Part shown: piece by piece, positions 17,181-26,381 of the stretch
Position numbering within the stretch: the stretch's first letter is position 1
How the letters are laid out: each line of letters starts with the position of its first letter
NCBI GenBank assembly: GCA_020348985.1
Contig: CP070761.1
Coordinates: 2,300,310-2,364,309 of the forward strand
Direction of reading: 5' to 3'
Source of the DNA: Candidatus Thorarchaeota archaeon
GTDB lineage: Archaea; Asgardarchaeota; Thorarchaeia; Thorarchaeales; Thorarchaeaceae
Length of the DNA: 64,000 bases
Notes under the pieces: model-generated
The model's input: the letters and a program-made list of their open reading frames with translations, nothing else
Databases searched by the model: none
What the model was told of the DNA's origin: nothing
Translations under genes and position numbers: made by a program

Positions 17181-17212
17181 ATTAGTGACCTCTGCCTTGC
17201 GGATGTAGAATC

Positions 17213-18664
17213 CTATTCTTCTTCACCGATGGTATCAAGCATCCCTTGAAATGCTCTGGCGAGATCTCCTATCTCGTCATCCTGTGCCATGAAGGATTCG
17301 TCTACTCGTAGGTCTAGTGTATCTAGGTCTTGTTGCTTAATCATTGCTTCGACATTCCTCATAGCGAGATCCATCAAGTACTGCAATGGCTTAGCAATTT
17401 GGTTCGTAACAACCGTAGCTACAATGCCTGCCAGCACAATGCCTCCGATAGTCACCATCAAGATGAACGATATCGCCGCTGTGTTGGCTTGTGCTATCCT
17501 TGATTCAAGTTGTGGTATGGCAGCAAGCGCCTCCTCCACAGGAACTATGATTGTGCAGATGTACCCCCCGATCCCGACGGGAGCATAAGCCAGAACCATG
17601 TCTCTTCCACTATCCTGAAACTCGATGATCCCTGTACCTCCTGACGTGACTTGTATGATCTGTGCCGTTTCTAACGCTTCAAAATCTTCGAGTGCTGGAA
17701 GATCGGGTTCGTAGAATGCATAGACTGAATCATCAACCTCATGATGGGCCACAATTCCGCCGTCAGAAGTGATCAGTGTGGCATTGCCAGTGTCTAGGAC
17801 TCTGACGTCTAGAATCTTGTCTCTAATGTCATCTACAGTTATGTCACCAGCAATAATACCGAGAAGTGTTCCATTCTGATGATAGAAGGCTCTGCCTATT
17901 GAAAGCAGCAAAACACCATCTATTGGATCGTAGTACGGTCCATCGTATACAATCTCGCCTCCACCATCACGGATGGCCATATACCATTCCTCTTCTGCAG
18001 CCCTGAATTGATCCTGTGGGTCCAATCTGTCAGCTACTGTTCCACCGACCACGCTTCCGGGATAGTTGATGAAGAGGTTGTTTCTGAAAGCAACATAGAG
18101 CCATCTAAACTCAGGCATCTGATTGTGAATGTATTGGAATATGTAATCCAGATTTGAGACACGACTCAATGTTTCATTATGTTGAGTCTCATAGGTCTGG
18201 TAGTTTGTGGGAGTCGAGCCAGGAACATACCAGCTACTATAGCTGAAAGATGCATTGACCTCCCTCCACGGATCCCACTCAATATCTGTTGGAATCGGAC
18301 CTTCTGATATGTGTTCAAAGAAGTAGTCGTAGTATACTTCTCTTGCTCTAAACGTTGATTCAGTCGTGAACAATCCTTCGCATTCTTCAGCCATCGCTCT
18401 AACCATCGATTCGGCAGTCAATAGCTTTTGGTTGATTACTAGTGCATTCTGTTCAGCAGTTTGCTCTATACTTCGCTCTATCTGATTACTTAGAGCTGTT
18501 GTGCTCTCGGTAGTTGTGAAACCACCTATTAGGTCCACGAAGAACAGAGAGACTGCTCCAGTAGCTCCAAGCGAGATGATCGATATCAGAAGGAAGGTGA
18601 CTATGACATTTCTTCTGAAGCTGCCCTTCTTTTTAGTAACAGTATAAGATTGCGCCATATTCAT
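17213..18664 (-). CDS. dCache-HAMP membrane sensor without output domain
   Basis: 483 residues. A basic N-terminal tail leads into TM1 (about 19-45), an extracellular double Cache domain (about 55-395, with EEWYMAIRD, GPYYDPIDG and GDITVDDI), TM2 (about 398-420) and a HAMP region ending in an acidic C-terminus (about 422-483). It stops after HAMP: no methyl-accepting, kinase or cyclase domain follows. It therefore may transmit signal by pairing with another HAMP protein, most obviously the dCache-vWA protein encoded 7 bases upstream. Confidence 0.85.
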   Translation of the reverse strand: MNMAQSYTVTKKKGSFRRNVIVTFLLISIISLGATGAVSLFFVDLIGGFTTTESTTALSNQIERSIEQTAEQNALVINQKLLTAESMVRAMAEECEGLFTTESTFRAREVYYDYFFEHISEGPIPTDIEWDPWREVNASFSYSSWYVPGSTPTNYQTYETQHNETLSRVSNLDYIFQYIHNQMPEFRWLYVAFRNNLFINYPGSVVGGTVADRLDPQDQFRAAEEEWYMAIRDGGGEIVYDGPYYDPIDGVLLLSIGRAFYHQNGTLLGIIAGDITVDDIRDKILDVRVLDTGNATLITSDGGIVAHHEVDDSVYAFYEPDLPALEDFEALETAQIIQVTSGGTGIIEFQDSGRDMVLAYAPVGIGGYICTIIVPVEEALAAIPQLESRIAQANTAAISFILMVTIGGIVLAGIVATVVTNQIAKPLQYLMDLAMRNVEAMIKQQDLDTLDLRVDESFMAQDDEIGDLARAFQGMLDTIGEEE

Positions 18665-18671
18665 CCTCCTC

Positions 18672-21497
18672 CTAGTAGTCTACTGTCGAGCCTCCCATCT
18701 CGAGCTGTGCCATCAACACTCCCACTTGTTGGAACGCCCTTTCAATGTCGCTCTTTACGTCAATGCTGTCTACTACAGACAAGTACTGCCCTTGAGGAAT
18801 GTACTCACAGATAGATTCGAGCAGCTGTTCAATTGAGATGTCCCTATGGCCTTCTACAGCTTTTCTCAGCTCCTGGCCTACCCCAATGATAATCAAGTTG
18901 ACGTCAAGGTGTTGGCCGCGAATGAAGCCTTCGATTGTGCGGGCCTTCGTACGCTTCTGCCTATCTCTTTCAGTGCGGATTCCACTGAGCAGATCAAGTG
19001 AATATGTATCAGAGCTATTGTCTTCGCCGTCTGTGAGTGCAATGACCCATCTGTGTTCACTTGATTCAATCCTGTCCAGAGACTCCAGAGCGCTCCCGAG
19101 TGCATCGTAGAATGCGGTTGCATTGTTGGGATACCTGAGCGAATCGAGAGCACGAACAATCGGACTGTCACTTGGATCGTCGTAGTGGCCTTTCAGAGTG
19201 AGAGGAAGAATTTCTCTGTAACCTGAGTTGAAGACGATGATGCTGACTTCGTCCTGAGGATTGACTTGCGAATCAAGTATCTCTTTGGCTCCTTGGACTG
19301 CAGCCTTGATTCTGTCCTGCGCTCGCATGCTGCCCGAGTAGTCAATAACGAAGATGACGCTCTTCTTGAACATTATCGAACGCCGAAGCCGTTCAGCTTC
19401 TCTTCGTACATCATGGCTGGGTTTGTCCAGTTGGTCCAGCACATCAGCTAGTTGCTGCATGGCATAGACAACCAACCAACCCTCCTCAGCTCTTTGACCG
19501 ATTCTAATTGCATCCTGGAATTCGTCTTCGGCATTCTTCCAATCATCTTGGATTACATAGAGCTCACCCATATGATAGTGTATGAATGCTTGACTTCTTT
19601 CATAATCAATCTCTTGAGCAGTCTGAAGTGCTTCTCTAAACTTCGAGAATGCTTCACTATACATGCCCTGTTCCTTTCTCACAAGACCTGTAGCATCAAA
19701 TCGCCTGGCGAGACCCTTCTTGTTGCCAATCGTTAGGTCGATGGCGGCAGCATCGTCAAGATGTCTAATGCTCTCATCGTAGTTACCATTGTCCATCTCT
19801 ACCAGTGCCATGTTGTGGTAGACGGATGCAATTCGTGACATGGCGTCACTTTCATCCGCACTCTGTTCTTTTGCTCTCTCAAGCATTTCATTCGCCATGG
19901 CCAATGACCGTTTGTAGTAGTCCATGGCGTTGCCGGGGTCTCCCCGTTGTCTGAACACGTTACCAATATTGAGGAGCATCGTCTGAATGCCGACGTCGAT
20001 ATTCAATCTCTCGCTAATCTCCAGAAGATTCTGATAGTTAGCTAGCGCACGGTTGAGATCTCCACGAATAAACGCCTGATTTCCAAATCTTACCGCCTCT
20101 TGGAAGCTAAGCAGTGCATCCACCGTGGTTCCCACTTCTTCGAACATCGCTCCAGAAGTGTGAAGCCCTCGCGTGAAGTCCTGTTGGGCCATCTTCTCTA
20201 CGAGTCTAGTCATATCCTTGATTGGCTTCACCACGGCTTGACCTCGGCTGTAGGAACCGTAGCCGACAGCCACAACGGCAAAAGCCAGAACTCCAGCGAG
20301 AATGATTGTCATTTGAAGTGTGTTCGCTTGGACAAGACTGAGGATATCATTCGCGGGTTCTACAACCTCGTCGTAGGGAACGACCACGGCTAGTACAAAT
20401 CCCGTAGTGTTGGCTGTTGAATGGGCGATGTACCAGCTCTCACCATCTTTCTGGAATTGAGAGACACCAGAAGATGTTGAGAGAACTGTACCCAATACAC
20501 TCGTGAAATCCTGTGCTTCAGAAGATGTTTCGGAGCCGAATTCGAGATCATATATGGACTGACCCTCGGTCGTGAAGTCTCTATGAGAAACGACCTGTCC
20601 GGTGTCGGTCAACAGGAACGCGTATCCGCTGTCGAGAATCTGTATGTTGGTCACTTCTGATATCATAGTGTCAAGGGTAACGTCAGCAGATACCACACCA
20701 TATAGGGAGTTGTTGTCGAAGTGGACGGGGCGCCCCATTGAAAGCACAAGTCCCGTTGATGGGTCGCCGTATGGTCCTGTGAATGCAAGCGATGTGTTGT
20801 CCATGATGCCAACAGCATTAGTGTACCAATCCTCTCGCATGTGGTCATAGTCTGTGCCATCTTCGTACCAATCCCAGAAGTACTCTAGATTGTCATAGGG
20901 ATAGTTCCTGAACAGATGAGTTGGGCTGTAGCTGGAATCAATTCCCATGTAGAGCCAGATGTAATCCTCATTCATCTGCCTGAGTGATCGATAGATATTA
21001 TCCATGTTGCTTGAAGTCTCCACGAAGTACTGGGTAGCAGGATCCAAGTCATAGGGGTCACTTGGGTTGTTGTAGAATTCACGCGGCATGTAGTAGCAAC
21101 TAACATCAAAGGAAATCTGTGTGGACTCGTAGATGTCATAGTAAGCGCTAGTCAGCCCGGGCACAGGATGCCCCTGCCCCGCTTCCAGAACCGGGTTCCA
21201 CCAATACGAATCCTGTGGTGTGGCATTCATTCGGTTGTTGAACAATGCCTCACTATAGTCTTCCATCATGAAGACGCCGTCAAAGTATTGCTGCATGCGT
21301 TCGTCAATGAACAGAGCAGTATCACCTGCAATCCTCTGCACGTTCGCGAGTTCTTCTGACTCTAGCGCTGCCGCAGAGTCGGCTGCATTGTCATTCGATA
21401 CCCCGAAAATCGTCAATCCTGAAACAGCGGATATCACAAGTATCGGTATCAATGATACTGCAACGAAGACGATCACAATACGTTTGCTAATGTCCAA
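18672..21497 (-). CDS. dCache-HAMP-TPR-vWA transmembrane receptor
   Basis: 941 residues. TM1 (about 7-31) and an extracellular dCache domain (about 40-390) come first. The ligand region shows R-E-D-W-Y at about 221 and GPYGDPSTG, which loosely resembles the amino-acid-binding dCache signature. TM2 (about 395-418) and HAMP (about 419-468) follow, then TPR repeats (about 470-700; e.g. AMDYYKRSLAMA, AFSKFREALQTA) and a von Willebrand A domain from 709. The MIDAS is intact: D719-x-S721-x-S723, T794 and D823 (LTDGED). Output is thus a metal-dependent adhesion or scaffolding domain inside the cell rather than an enzyme. No standard two-component partner is nearby. Confidence 0.88.
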   Translation of the reverse strand: MDISKRIVIVFVAVSLIPILVISAVSGLTIFGVSNDNAADSAAALESEELANVQRIAGDTALFIDERMQQYFDGVFMMEDYSEALFNNRMNATPQDSYWWNPVLEAGQGHPVPGLTSAYYDIYESTQISFDVSCYYMPREFYNNPSDPYDLDPATQYFVETSSNMDNIYRSLRQMNEDYIWLYMGIDSSYSPTHLFRNYPYDNLEYFWDWYEDGTDYDHMREDWYTNAVGIMDNTSLAFTGPYGDPSTGLVLSMGRPVHFDNNSLYGVVSADVTLDTMISEVTNIQILDSGYAFLLTDTGQVVSHRDFTTEGQSIYDLEFGSETSSEAQDFTSVLGTVLSTSSGVSQFQKDGESWYIAHSTANTTGFVLAVVVPYDEVVEPANDILSLVQANTLQMTIILAGVLAFAVVAVGYGSYSRGQAVVKPIKDMTRLVEKMAQQDFTRGLHTSGAMFEEVGTTVDALLSFQEAVRFGNQAFIRGDLNRALANYQNLLEISERLNIDVGIQTMLLNIGNVFRQRGDPGNAMDYYKRSLAMANEMLERAKEQSADESDAMSRIASVYHNMALVEMDNGNYDESIRHLDDAAAIDLTIGNKKGLARRFDATGLVRKEQGMYSEAFSKFREALQTAQEIDYERSQAFIHYHMGELYVIQDDWKNAEDEFQDAIRIGQRAEEGWLVVYAMQQLADVLDQLDKPSHDVRREAERLRRSIMFKKSVIFVIDYSGSMRAQDRIKAAVQGAKEILDSQVNPQDEVSIIVFNSGYREILPLTLKGHYDDPSDSPIVRALDSLRYPNNATAFYDALGSALESLDRIESSEHRWVIALTDGEDNSSDTYSLDLLSGIRTERDRQKRTKARTIEGFIRGQHLDVNLIIIGVGQELRKAVEGHRDISIEQLLESICEYIPQGQYLSVVDSIDVKSDIERAFQQVGVLMAQLEMGGSTVDY

Positions 21498-21566
21498 ACT
21501 CCTTCCTCCAGATTCTCAACTTGCGTGCTTCCGTAATTTCCAACATTTGGTCCGTAACCTCTAGTA

Positions 21567-23006
21567 TCATTGAGCTTTGAGTTCCTTCTCCAACTTCCAA
21601 ATGAATTGACTAATCTCTTGTCCGGCGTCCAAGGTGAATGTGTCCTCAGAGAAGACCCCTTCTATTTCACCTTCGCCAAGCAAGATTAGTAGGGTCCTCC
21701 TTAGGATTCGTCTGTCTATCCCAGTCTCTTTCTCAAGCCTGAGAATATCCAATGTCTCCCTTCCTTCCAGCAAATCTCGTATCGAGGCCATTGTCTTGTC
21801 GATTGTCTGCTTATTTGGCCGAGGAAGTTTCCTCTTTCTCGGCTTCTTGGTCCGGACGAAAGTACTACCATCAATGTGGCCCTCAATGGCTCCTGCCTGT
21901 ATCATCGCCTGCAGTGAGCGTCGCAGATTGTAGGCAGCCGGTCTTGGCAAGGTTCTTCGGAGAATTCGGTCTAACTCTTTCAGCTCAATGCGATGGTGCT
22001 TTGACGTTATTGAATCAATGCTTTCCTGAATGTATTCCTCAATCACGTATTCGGCGAGTACTTCGAGCTGAGCTCCACATGACTCGCATTTGGCGGCTTC
22101 AGGCGAAGCCGGTGCCCCGCAGTTTCCACACTTGATAGCACGTCGATAGACTGCGTCCTTGGTCGAGTCAATCTGCTGAAGAATCACTTGCTCAGATTTT
22201 GATGCCTTTCCTGTTTCCTGAACTTCCCAGAAGCTCAGTCTCTTATCCCGCGTGCTCACGACTAGATAGGCAACATCTGAAACATCATCAGGGATGCCCG
22301 TAGCCATTGCTTTGGGCGCCGCTTCAATATCAAGTGAAGTGATTTGATTTCCATCTATGTCCCAAATCCTGAGCACGGAAGAGTGATCACCAGTTACGAA
22401 GAGTCGTCTCTCCCCGAAAGTCAGGACGGCGAACGTTGTCAGTGCAGCTCCGAGTTGAAGATCCTTCAACTTGTATCCTGCTGCTGTCAGTATAGTGACC
22501 ACGCCCTTTCTGTCGGCAATTACAACTTCCAGTTCAGTGTCGTTTGTTATGTCCTCTAGCCAGACATCTGCGACAGGACGGTCCATGGTCCGACTGAAGA
22601 GTGCATTCTTGTCATCATTCCACAGGATTACTCGTCGATTCTGAAGAGCTACGACTACCTCGGCAGCGTCATCCCCATCTATGTCTCTAGCATCACAAGC
22701 AACAACTGAGCTTTCCAGTCCAATGTTCCATATTGGGCTTCCTTGATGGTCAACTACTAGCACCTTCTTGCCAACGCCGCCTACAAGGGAGTCCTTTCCA
22801 ACGCCCTCTACGTCGGCAACAGCAATGCATCTGACTTTGCTGCTCCACTTCCTGGTGGATCGGAGAGTTCCCCGGGCATCGTATACTCGTAGCTTATCGC
22901 TGTAGTCAAGGGAGAAAATCTGTGTTCTTGCATCAAGTCGTTGACGGACATAAACCGAGTAGACATTCGCAGAAGTAGGAACCTTCGCAACCGAGCGAAT
23001 ACGCAA
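21567..23006 (-). CDS. beta-propeller, zinc ribbon and tandem winged-helix protein
   Basis: 479 residues from TTG 23006. Residues about 1-275 form WD40-like propeller blades (e.g. IFSLDYSDKLRVYD, VLRIWDIDGNQ, FVTGDHSSVLRIWD). A CGNCG/CESCG zinc ribbon follows (about 288-310). Two related winged-helix units come next (about 335-385 and 400-455), with lines such as MIQAGAIEGHIDGSTF and LLGEGEIEGVFSEDTF that recall the wing of PCI domains. No membrane segment. Encoded 69 bases before the dCache-vWA gene and probably in the same transcript; its role could be a cytosolic adaptor or regulator. Confidence 0.75.
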   Translation of the reverse strand: MRIRSVAKVPTSANVYSVYVRQRLDARTQIFSLDYSDKLRVYDARGTLRSTRKWSSKVRCIAVADVEGVGKDSLVGGVGKKVLVVDHQGSPIWNIGLESSVVACDARDIDGDDAAEVVVALQNRRVILWNDDKNALFSRTMDRPVADVWLEDITNDTELEVVIADRKGVVTILTAAGYKLKDLQLGAALTTFAVLTFGERRLFVTGDHSSVLRIWDIDGNQITSLDIEAAPKAMATGIPDDVSDVAYLVVSTRDKRLSFWEVQETGKASKSEQVILQQIDSTKDAVYRRAIKCGNCGAPASPEAAKCESCGAQLEVLAEYVIEEYIQESIDSITSKHHRIELKELDRILRRTLPRPAAYNLRRSLQAMIQAGAIEGHIDGSTFVRTKKPRKRKLPRPNKQTIDKTMASIRDLLEGRETLDILRLEKETGIDRRILRRTLLILLGEGEIEGVFSEDTFTLDAGQEISQFIWKLEKELKAQ

Positions 23007-23043
23007 CTAAACAAGCACCTTGAATGTTCTTATCTTGTATATG

Positions 23044-23051
23044 CATATAAG
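23044..23051 (+). promoter_or_regulatory. TATA box of the histone-deacetylase-family gene
   Basis: CATATAAG lies about 25 bases before ATG 23076, predicting a nearly leaderless mRNA. This supports 23076 over an in-frame ATG at 22941. Confidence 0.55.
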
Positions 23052-23075
23052 TGTGCACGCGCGCCGGAGTCCGCC

Positions 23076-24158
23076 ATGAGCCAGACACCGACGAAATGTG
23101 ATGTGGGATTCATCTGGAGCTCGAGTCTTGAGAAATTCGACTTTGGTAGAAGACACCCCATCAGAGTCGGCAGGTTCCAAATGGTTCGTGACTTCTTGGA
23201 CGAGACACAGTTTCTTGAGCAGCCTAACGTCTGCGTGATTGAGCCAAAACGGATGCCTGAAGACCTATTGAGTCAGGTGCACTCTCAGACGTACTTGGAT
23301 CAGGTAAAACGGATTTCAGAAACCGGTGAGGGTGAGATCGATGTCGACACCCCTGGATTCAAAGGTATTTACGAGAACGCAAGCATCGCCTCTGGAGGAA
23401 CTGTGTCTGGCGTCAAGGCAATCCTTGATGGAAGAATCAAGCACTTTCTCTCGCCAACTGGTGGGTTTCATCATGCCATGTACGAGAGAGGCGGTGGTTT
23501 CTGTATTTTCAATGATGTCGCAGCGGCAGTCTACATGCTCAAGAGTCAAGGTGTAAACAAGATACTTGTTGCCGATTTCGATGTTCATCATGGCAACGGA
23601 ACACAGAGATACTTCTACAAAGATCCAGATGTCATGGTTATTTCATTTCACCTAGATCCAGAATGGATGTATCCTCACGACGGGTTCATTCATGATATTG
23701 GAGAAGGACCCAGTCGTGGTCACAACATAAACATGCATTTCCCAATGGACGCGGGGGACGCAGTCTATGGATTCGCTTTCGATGAAATTGTCCCACCCTT
23801 GATTGATTGGTTCCAACCTGAATTTATCCTATTCCTGCCTGGATTTGACGCCCATTACTTGGACAGACTGGCCAACATGACACTAACTACAACCATGATT
23901 CGATACGTGGCATCGGAGATCCATGATGCAGCTCACAAATGGGCTAGTGGCCGCCTAGGGGTTCTATCGGGTGGGGGGTATCATCCAGACGCGTTCAGAT
24001 GGGGAGTAGGAGAAGTCATGTCTATTCTGTCCGGACACCCCTATGATGCACCTCCTCAAGAGCCGCCGTTCGAAGATGATGAGGAAACATGGGAGATTGT
24101 TCGAAGCAATGTATCTGAGGTCAAGAGGCTCGTCTTTCCAGAGCTTGGAATCGAATGA
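23076..24158 (+). CDS. histone deacetylase-family (AcuC/HDAC-like) hydrolase
   Basis: 360 residues. The arginase/deacetylase fold markers are complete: the catalytic His pair in GGFHHAMYERGGGFC, the zinc ligands in VADFDVHHGNGTQ and PGFDAHYLDRL, and the GGGYHPDA loop near the end. The family removes acyl groups from lysines or acts on acetylated small amines such as acetylpolyamines. It is divergent from the sensor operon that ends with arginine decarboxylase, so an acetylpolyamine role is possible but unproven. Confidence 0.9.
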   Translation: MSQTPTKCDVGFIWSSSLEKFDFGRRHPIRVGRFQMVRDFLDETQFLEQPNVCVIEPKRMPEDLLSQVHSQTYLDQVKRISETGEGEIDVDTPGFKGIYENASIASGGTVSGVKAILDGRIKHFLSPTGGFHHAMYERGGGFCIFNDVAAAVYMLKSQGVNKILVADFDVHHGNGTQRYFYKDPDVMVISFHLDPEWMYPHDGFIHDIGEGPSRGHNINMHFPMDAGDAVYGFAFDEIVPPLIDWFQPEFILFLPGFDAHYLDRLANMTLTTTMIRYVASEIHDAAHKWASGRLGVLSGGGYHPDAFRWGVGEVMSILSGHPYDAPPQEPPFEDDEETWEIVRSNVSEVKRLVFPELGIE

Positions 24159-24227
24159 GCATGTGTGTCACATTGAAAACGGTAATAAGCGGGTTCAATG
24201 CCAAAGCATCGCGAAGGTGGTCCGGCA

Positions 24228-25358
24228 ATGAAGGCAAGCGAAGTTCGTTCCAGTAATGAGTCTGGACAGGAAGGAGAGTCTCCCGAGTTTGTAAGAACTA
24301 GCTTGGCTGCCAGCATGACTATCGGCAAAGTCCCTGGCAAATTCTATCGCGATGCAGAGCTCTACTGCATAAATCTACTTCTGACCTATGACGAAGGGTG
24401 CCACGCAAAGTGTGCATACTGCGGACTTTCTGGTTCACGAGAGACCGAAGGAGAGTGGGTCGATAGCAGTTTCATAAGAGTTGATTGGCCCGTGTTTGCT
24501 CTGGACGACATCAAGACAGCAATTACAGACGGGACTTGTCCGCATGTAGAGAGAGTTTGTGTCTCTATGATCACCAATAGACGCGCCCGCGAAGACTGTA
24601 TCGCCGTTGTTTCGGAACTGAAAAAGGTGATTCCTCGAATCTCGGTGCTAATCACGCCTACCATTGTCACTAGAGATTGGCTCGTCCGAGTCAAGGAGGC
24701 AGGAGCTGACATGGTTGGTATCGCAGTTGACGCTGCAACCCGTGAGATATTTGACTCTCTGAGAGGCAAAGGAGTTGGCGGCCCTCACAAATGGGAAAAA
24801 TACTGGGACACCATCCGCGACTCTGTAGAAGTCTTCGGACGTTTCAATACGGGTGTTCATCTCATTGTTGGAATAGGAGAAACTGAGCAAGAGATGATCG
24901 GCACCATCCAAGAAGCTCACGACTTGGGTGCTGATACTCATCTTTTCTCATTTTTCCCCGAAGAGGGGTCAGTCATGGATCAATATCCACAACCCCCTAT
25001 TGGAGCCTATCGAAGAGTGCAGATGGCAAGGTACATTATCAACACAGAAAAAGGCAGAGCAGAGCGAATGCAATTCAATGAACATGGTCAAGTTCTCGAC
25101 TTCGGAATGGGACATGATGTTGTTGAGAACCTGCACGAATATGGTGGGGCATTCATGACATCAGGGTGTTCTGGTGAGTCGATGGACCATGCCTGCAATC
25201 GTCCATTTGGCAACTGCTCACCATATCAGGCATCAATTGGACACTGGCGCAACTTCCCGTTTCATCCTGAGGAAAGCGACCTGATTCATGTAAGGGACCA
25301 GCTTCAGGACTACTCACTTGAATACTCGGTGGATGATCAAGAATTTGACGCAGATTGA
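24228..25358 (+). CDS. radical SAM protein, LipS-type lipoyl synthase component
   Basis: 376 residues from ATG 24228 (AGGTGG seven bases upstream; ATG 24198 also possible). The cluster motif is C-H-A-K-C-A-Y-C (CxxxCxxC) after LLTYDEG, followed by SFIRVDWP. A C-terminal Cys group (GCSGESMDHAC..PFGNCSPY) may hold an auxiliary cluster or supply sulfur. Together with the next radical SAM gene and a lipoate-ligase gene, this matches the archaeal two-component lipoyl synthase (LipS1/LipS2), which inserts two sulfurs into octanoyl-lysine. Which LipS subunit it is cannot be decided by eye. Confidence 0.8.
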   Translation: MKASEVRSSNESGQEGESPEFVRTSLAASMTIGKVPGKFYRDAELYCINLLLTYDEGCHAKCAYCGLSGSRETEGEWVDSSFIRVDWPVFALDDIKTAITDGTCPHVERVCVSMITNRRAREDCIAVVSELKKVIPRISVLITPTIVTRDWLVRVKEAGADMVGIAVDAATREIFDSLRGKGVGGPHKWEKYWDTIRDSVEVFGRFNTGVHLIVGIGETEQEMIGTIQEAHDLGADTHLFSFFPEEGSVMDQYPQPPIGAYRRVQMARYIINTEKGRAERMQFNEHGQVLDFGMGHDVVENLHEYGGAFMTSGCSGESMDHACNRPFGNCSPYQASIGHWRNFPFHPEESDLIHVRDQLQDYSLEYSVDDQEFDAD

Positions 25359-26379
25359 AGATATCGGGCATTTGATTGATGAGTGTCTGCATGCACCCAT
25401 CGAGTCTCTAGACCCACTGTTTGAGAGGGCATTCAAGGAGGCCCGAGAGAGATTCTCCGACACGATTGCGTTTCATATGCCTGGAATGGTTCACTATGAG
25501 ACTGATTTCTACGAAGCTACCGATCCGTACAGGTTCCCAAGCTTTTCCGTCACCGGCTCTGGTTGTGCACTAAACTGTGAGCATTGTAAGGGACATCTTC
25601 TTGAATCCATGATTCCAACTCTTGCTCCAGAAATCCTGTGGGAAAAGCTTCGGGAAGTGAAGAGGAGGGGAGGGAAGGGTGCGCTTGTTAGCGGGGGGGC
25701 GACATCCAAAGGCAACACTCCTCTCATGGAATTCGTCCCCGTAATGGCAAAGGCGAAGAAAGAATTGGACCTTAACATTGTAGTACACACTGGCGTCGTC
25801 TTCCCAGAAATGGCTAGGGCGCTTGCAGATGCAGAAATCGATGGAGCTATGCTCGACGTAATTGGTTCGGCGGAGACTCTGCGAGAAGTCTACCATCTCA
25901 ATCTCAAACCCACATCTTTTGATCAATCGATGGCACTCCTCGAGGAGAATGGAGTGCCTGTTATGCCTCACATTGTAGTTGGGCTACACTTCGGGAAGCT
26001 AGTTGGAGAGGCAGAGGCCATCAAGATGATTGCCAAACATGATCCAAAGTCAATCATTGTGGTTGCATTGAAACCACTAGATGGAACGCCAATGGAACAG
26101 GTGACCCCGTCAAGTCCGACTGACATTGCTCGGGTTATCCTTGCCACAAGACTTGCAATCCCAGACAAGCCTCTGATACTTGGTTGTGCCCGGCCTCATG
26201 GAGCACATAGAAGGGAAACCGACCGGCTTGCCATTGACGCAGGTGTCAGCGGCATCGCTTATCCCACCGAAGAGGGCTATGAGCATGCTAAGGAGCGCGG
26301 CCTCTCCATTGTAATGTCGGAAGAATGCTGTTCCCTAATGGACAACGCACTGCCTTTGTTGTCACAAGGAGGCCGTTGA
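25333..26379 (+). CDS. radical SAM protein, second LipS-type component
   Basis: 348 residues from ATG 25333, preceded by GGTGG and overlapping the previous gene by 26 bases. The cluster motif is C-A-L-N-C-E-H-C, followed by GHLLESMIPT. A barrel region with VSGGATSKGNTPL is the SAM-binding GGE equivalent. The C-terminus holds GCARPHGAHR and SEECCSL Cys motifs. The tight overlap with its neighbour and the ligase behind it point to joint action in lipoate assembly. Confidence 0.8.
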   Translation: MIKNLTQIEDIGHLIDECLHAPIESLDPLFERAFKEARERFSDTIAFHMPGMVHYETDFYEATDPYRFPSFSVTGSGCALNCEHCKGHLLESMIPTLAPEILWEKLREVKRRGGKGALVSGGATSKGNTPLMEFVPVMAKAKKELDLNIVVHTGVVFPEMARALADAEIDGAMLDVIGSAETLREVYHLNLKPTSFDQSMALLEENGVPVMPHIVVGLHFGKLVGEAEAIKMIAKHDPKSIIVVALKPLDGTPMEQVTPSSPTDIARVILATRLAIPDKPLILGCARPHGAHRRETDRLAIDAGVSGIAYPTEEGYEHAKERGLSIVMSEECCSLMDNALPLLSQGGR

Positions 26380-26381
26380 GT

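Noticed and set aside
22941-23075. Longer histone-deacetylase-family protein from ATG 22941
   Set aside because: It would overlap the divergent gene and lie upstream of the TATA box at 23044; the extension is basic and unlike the family.
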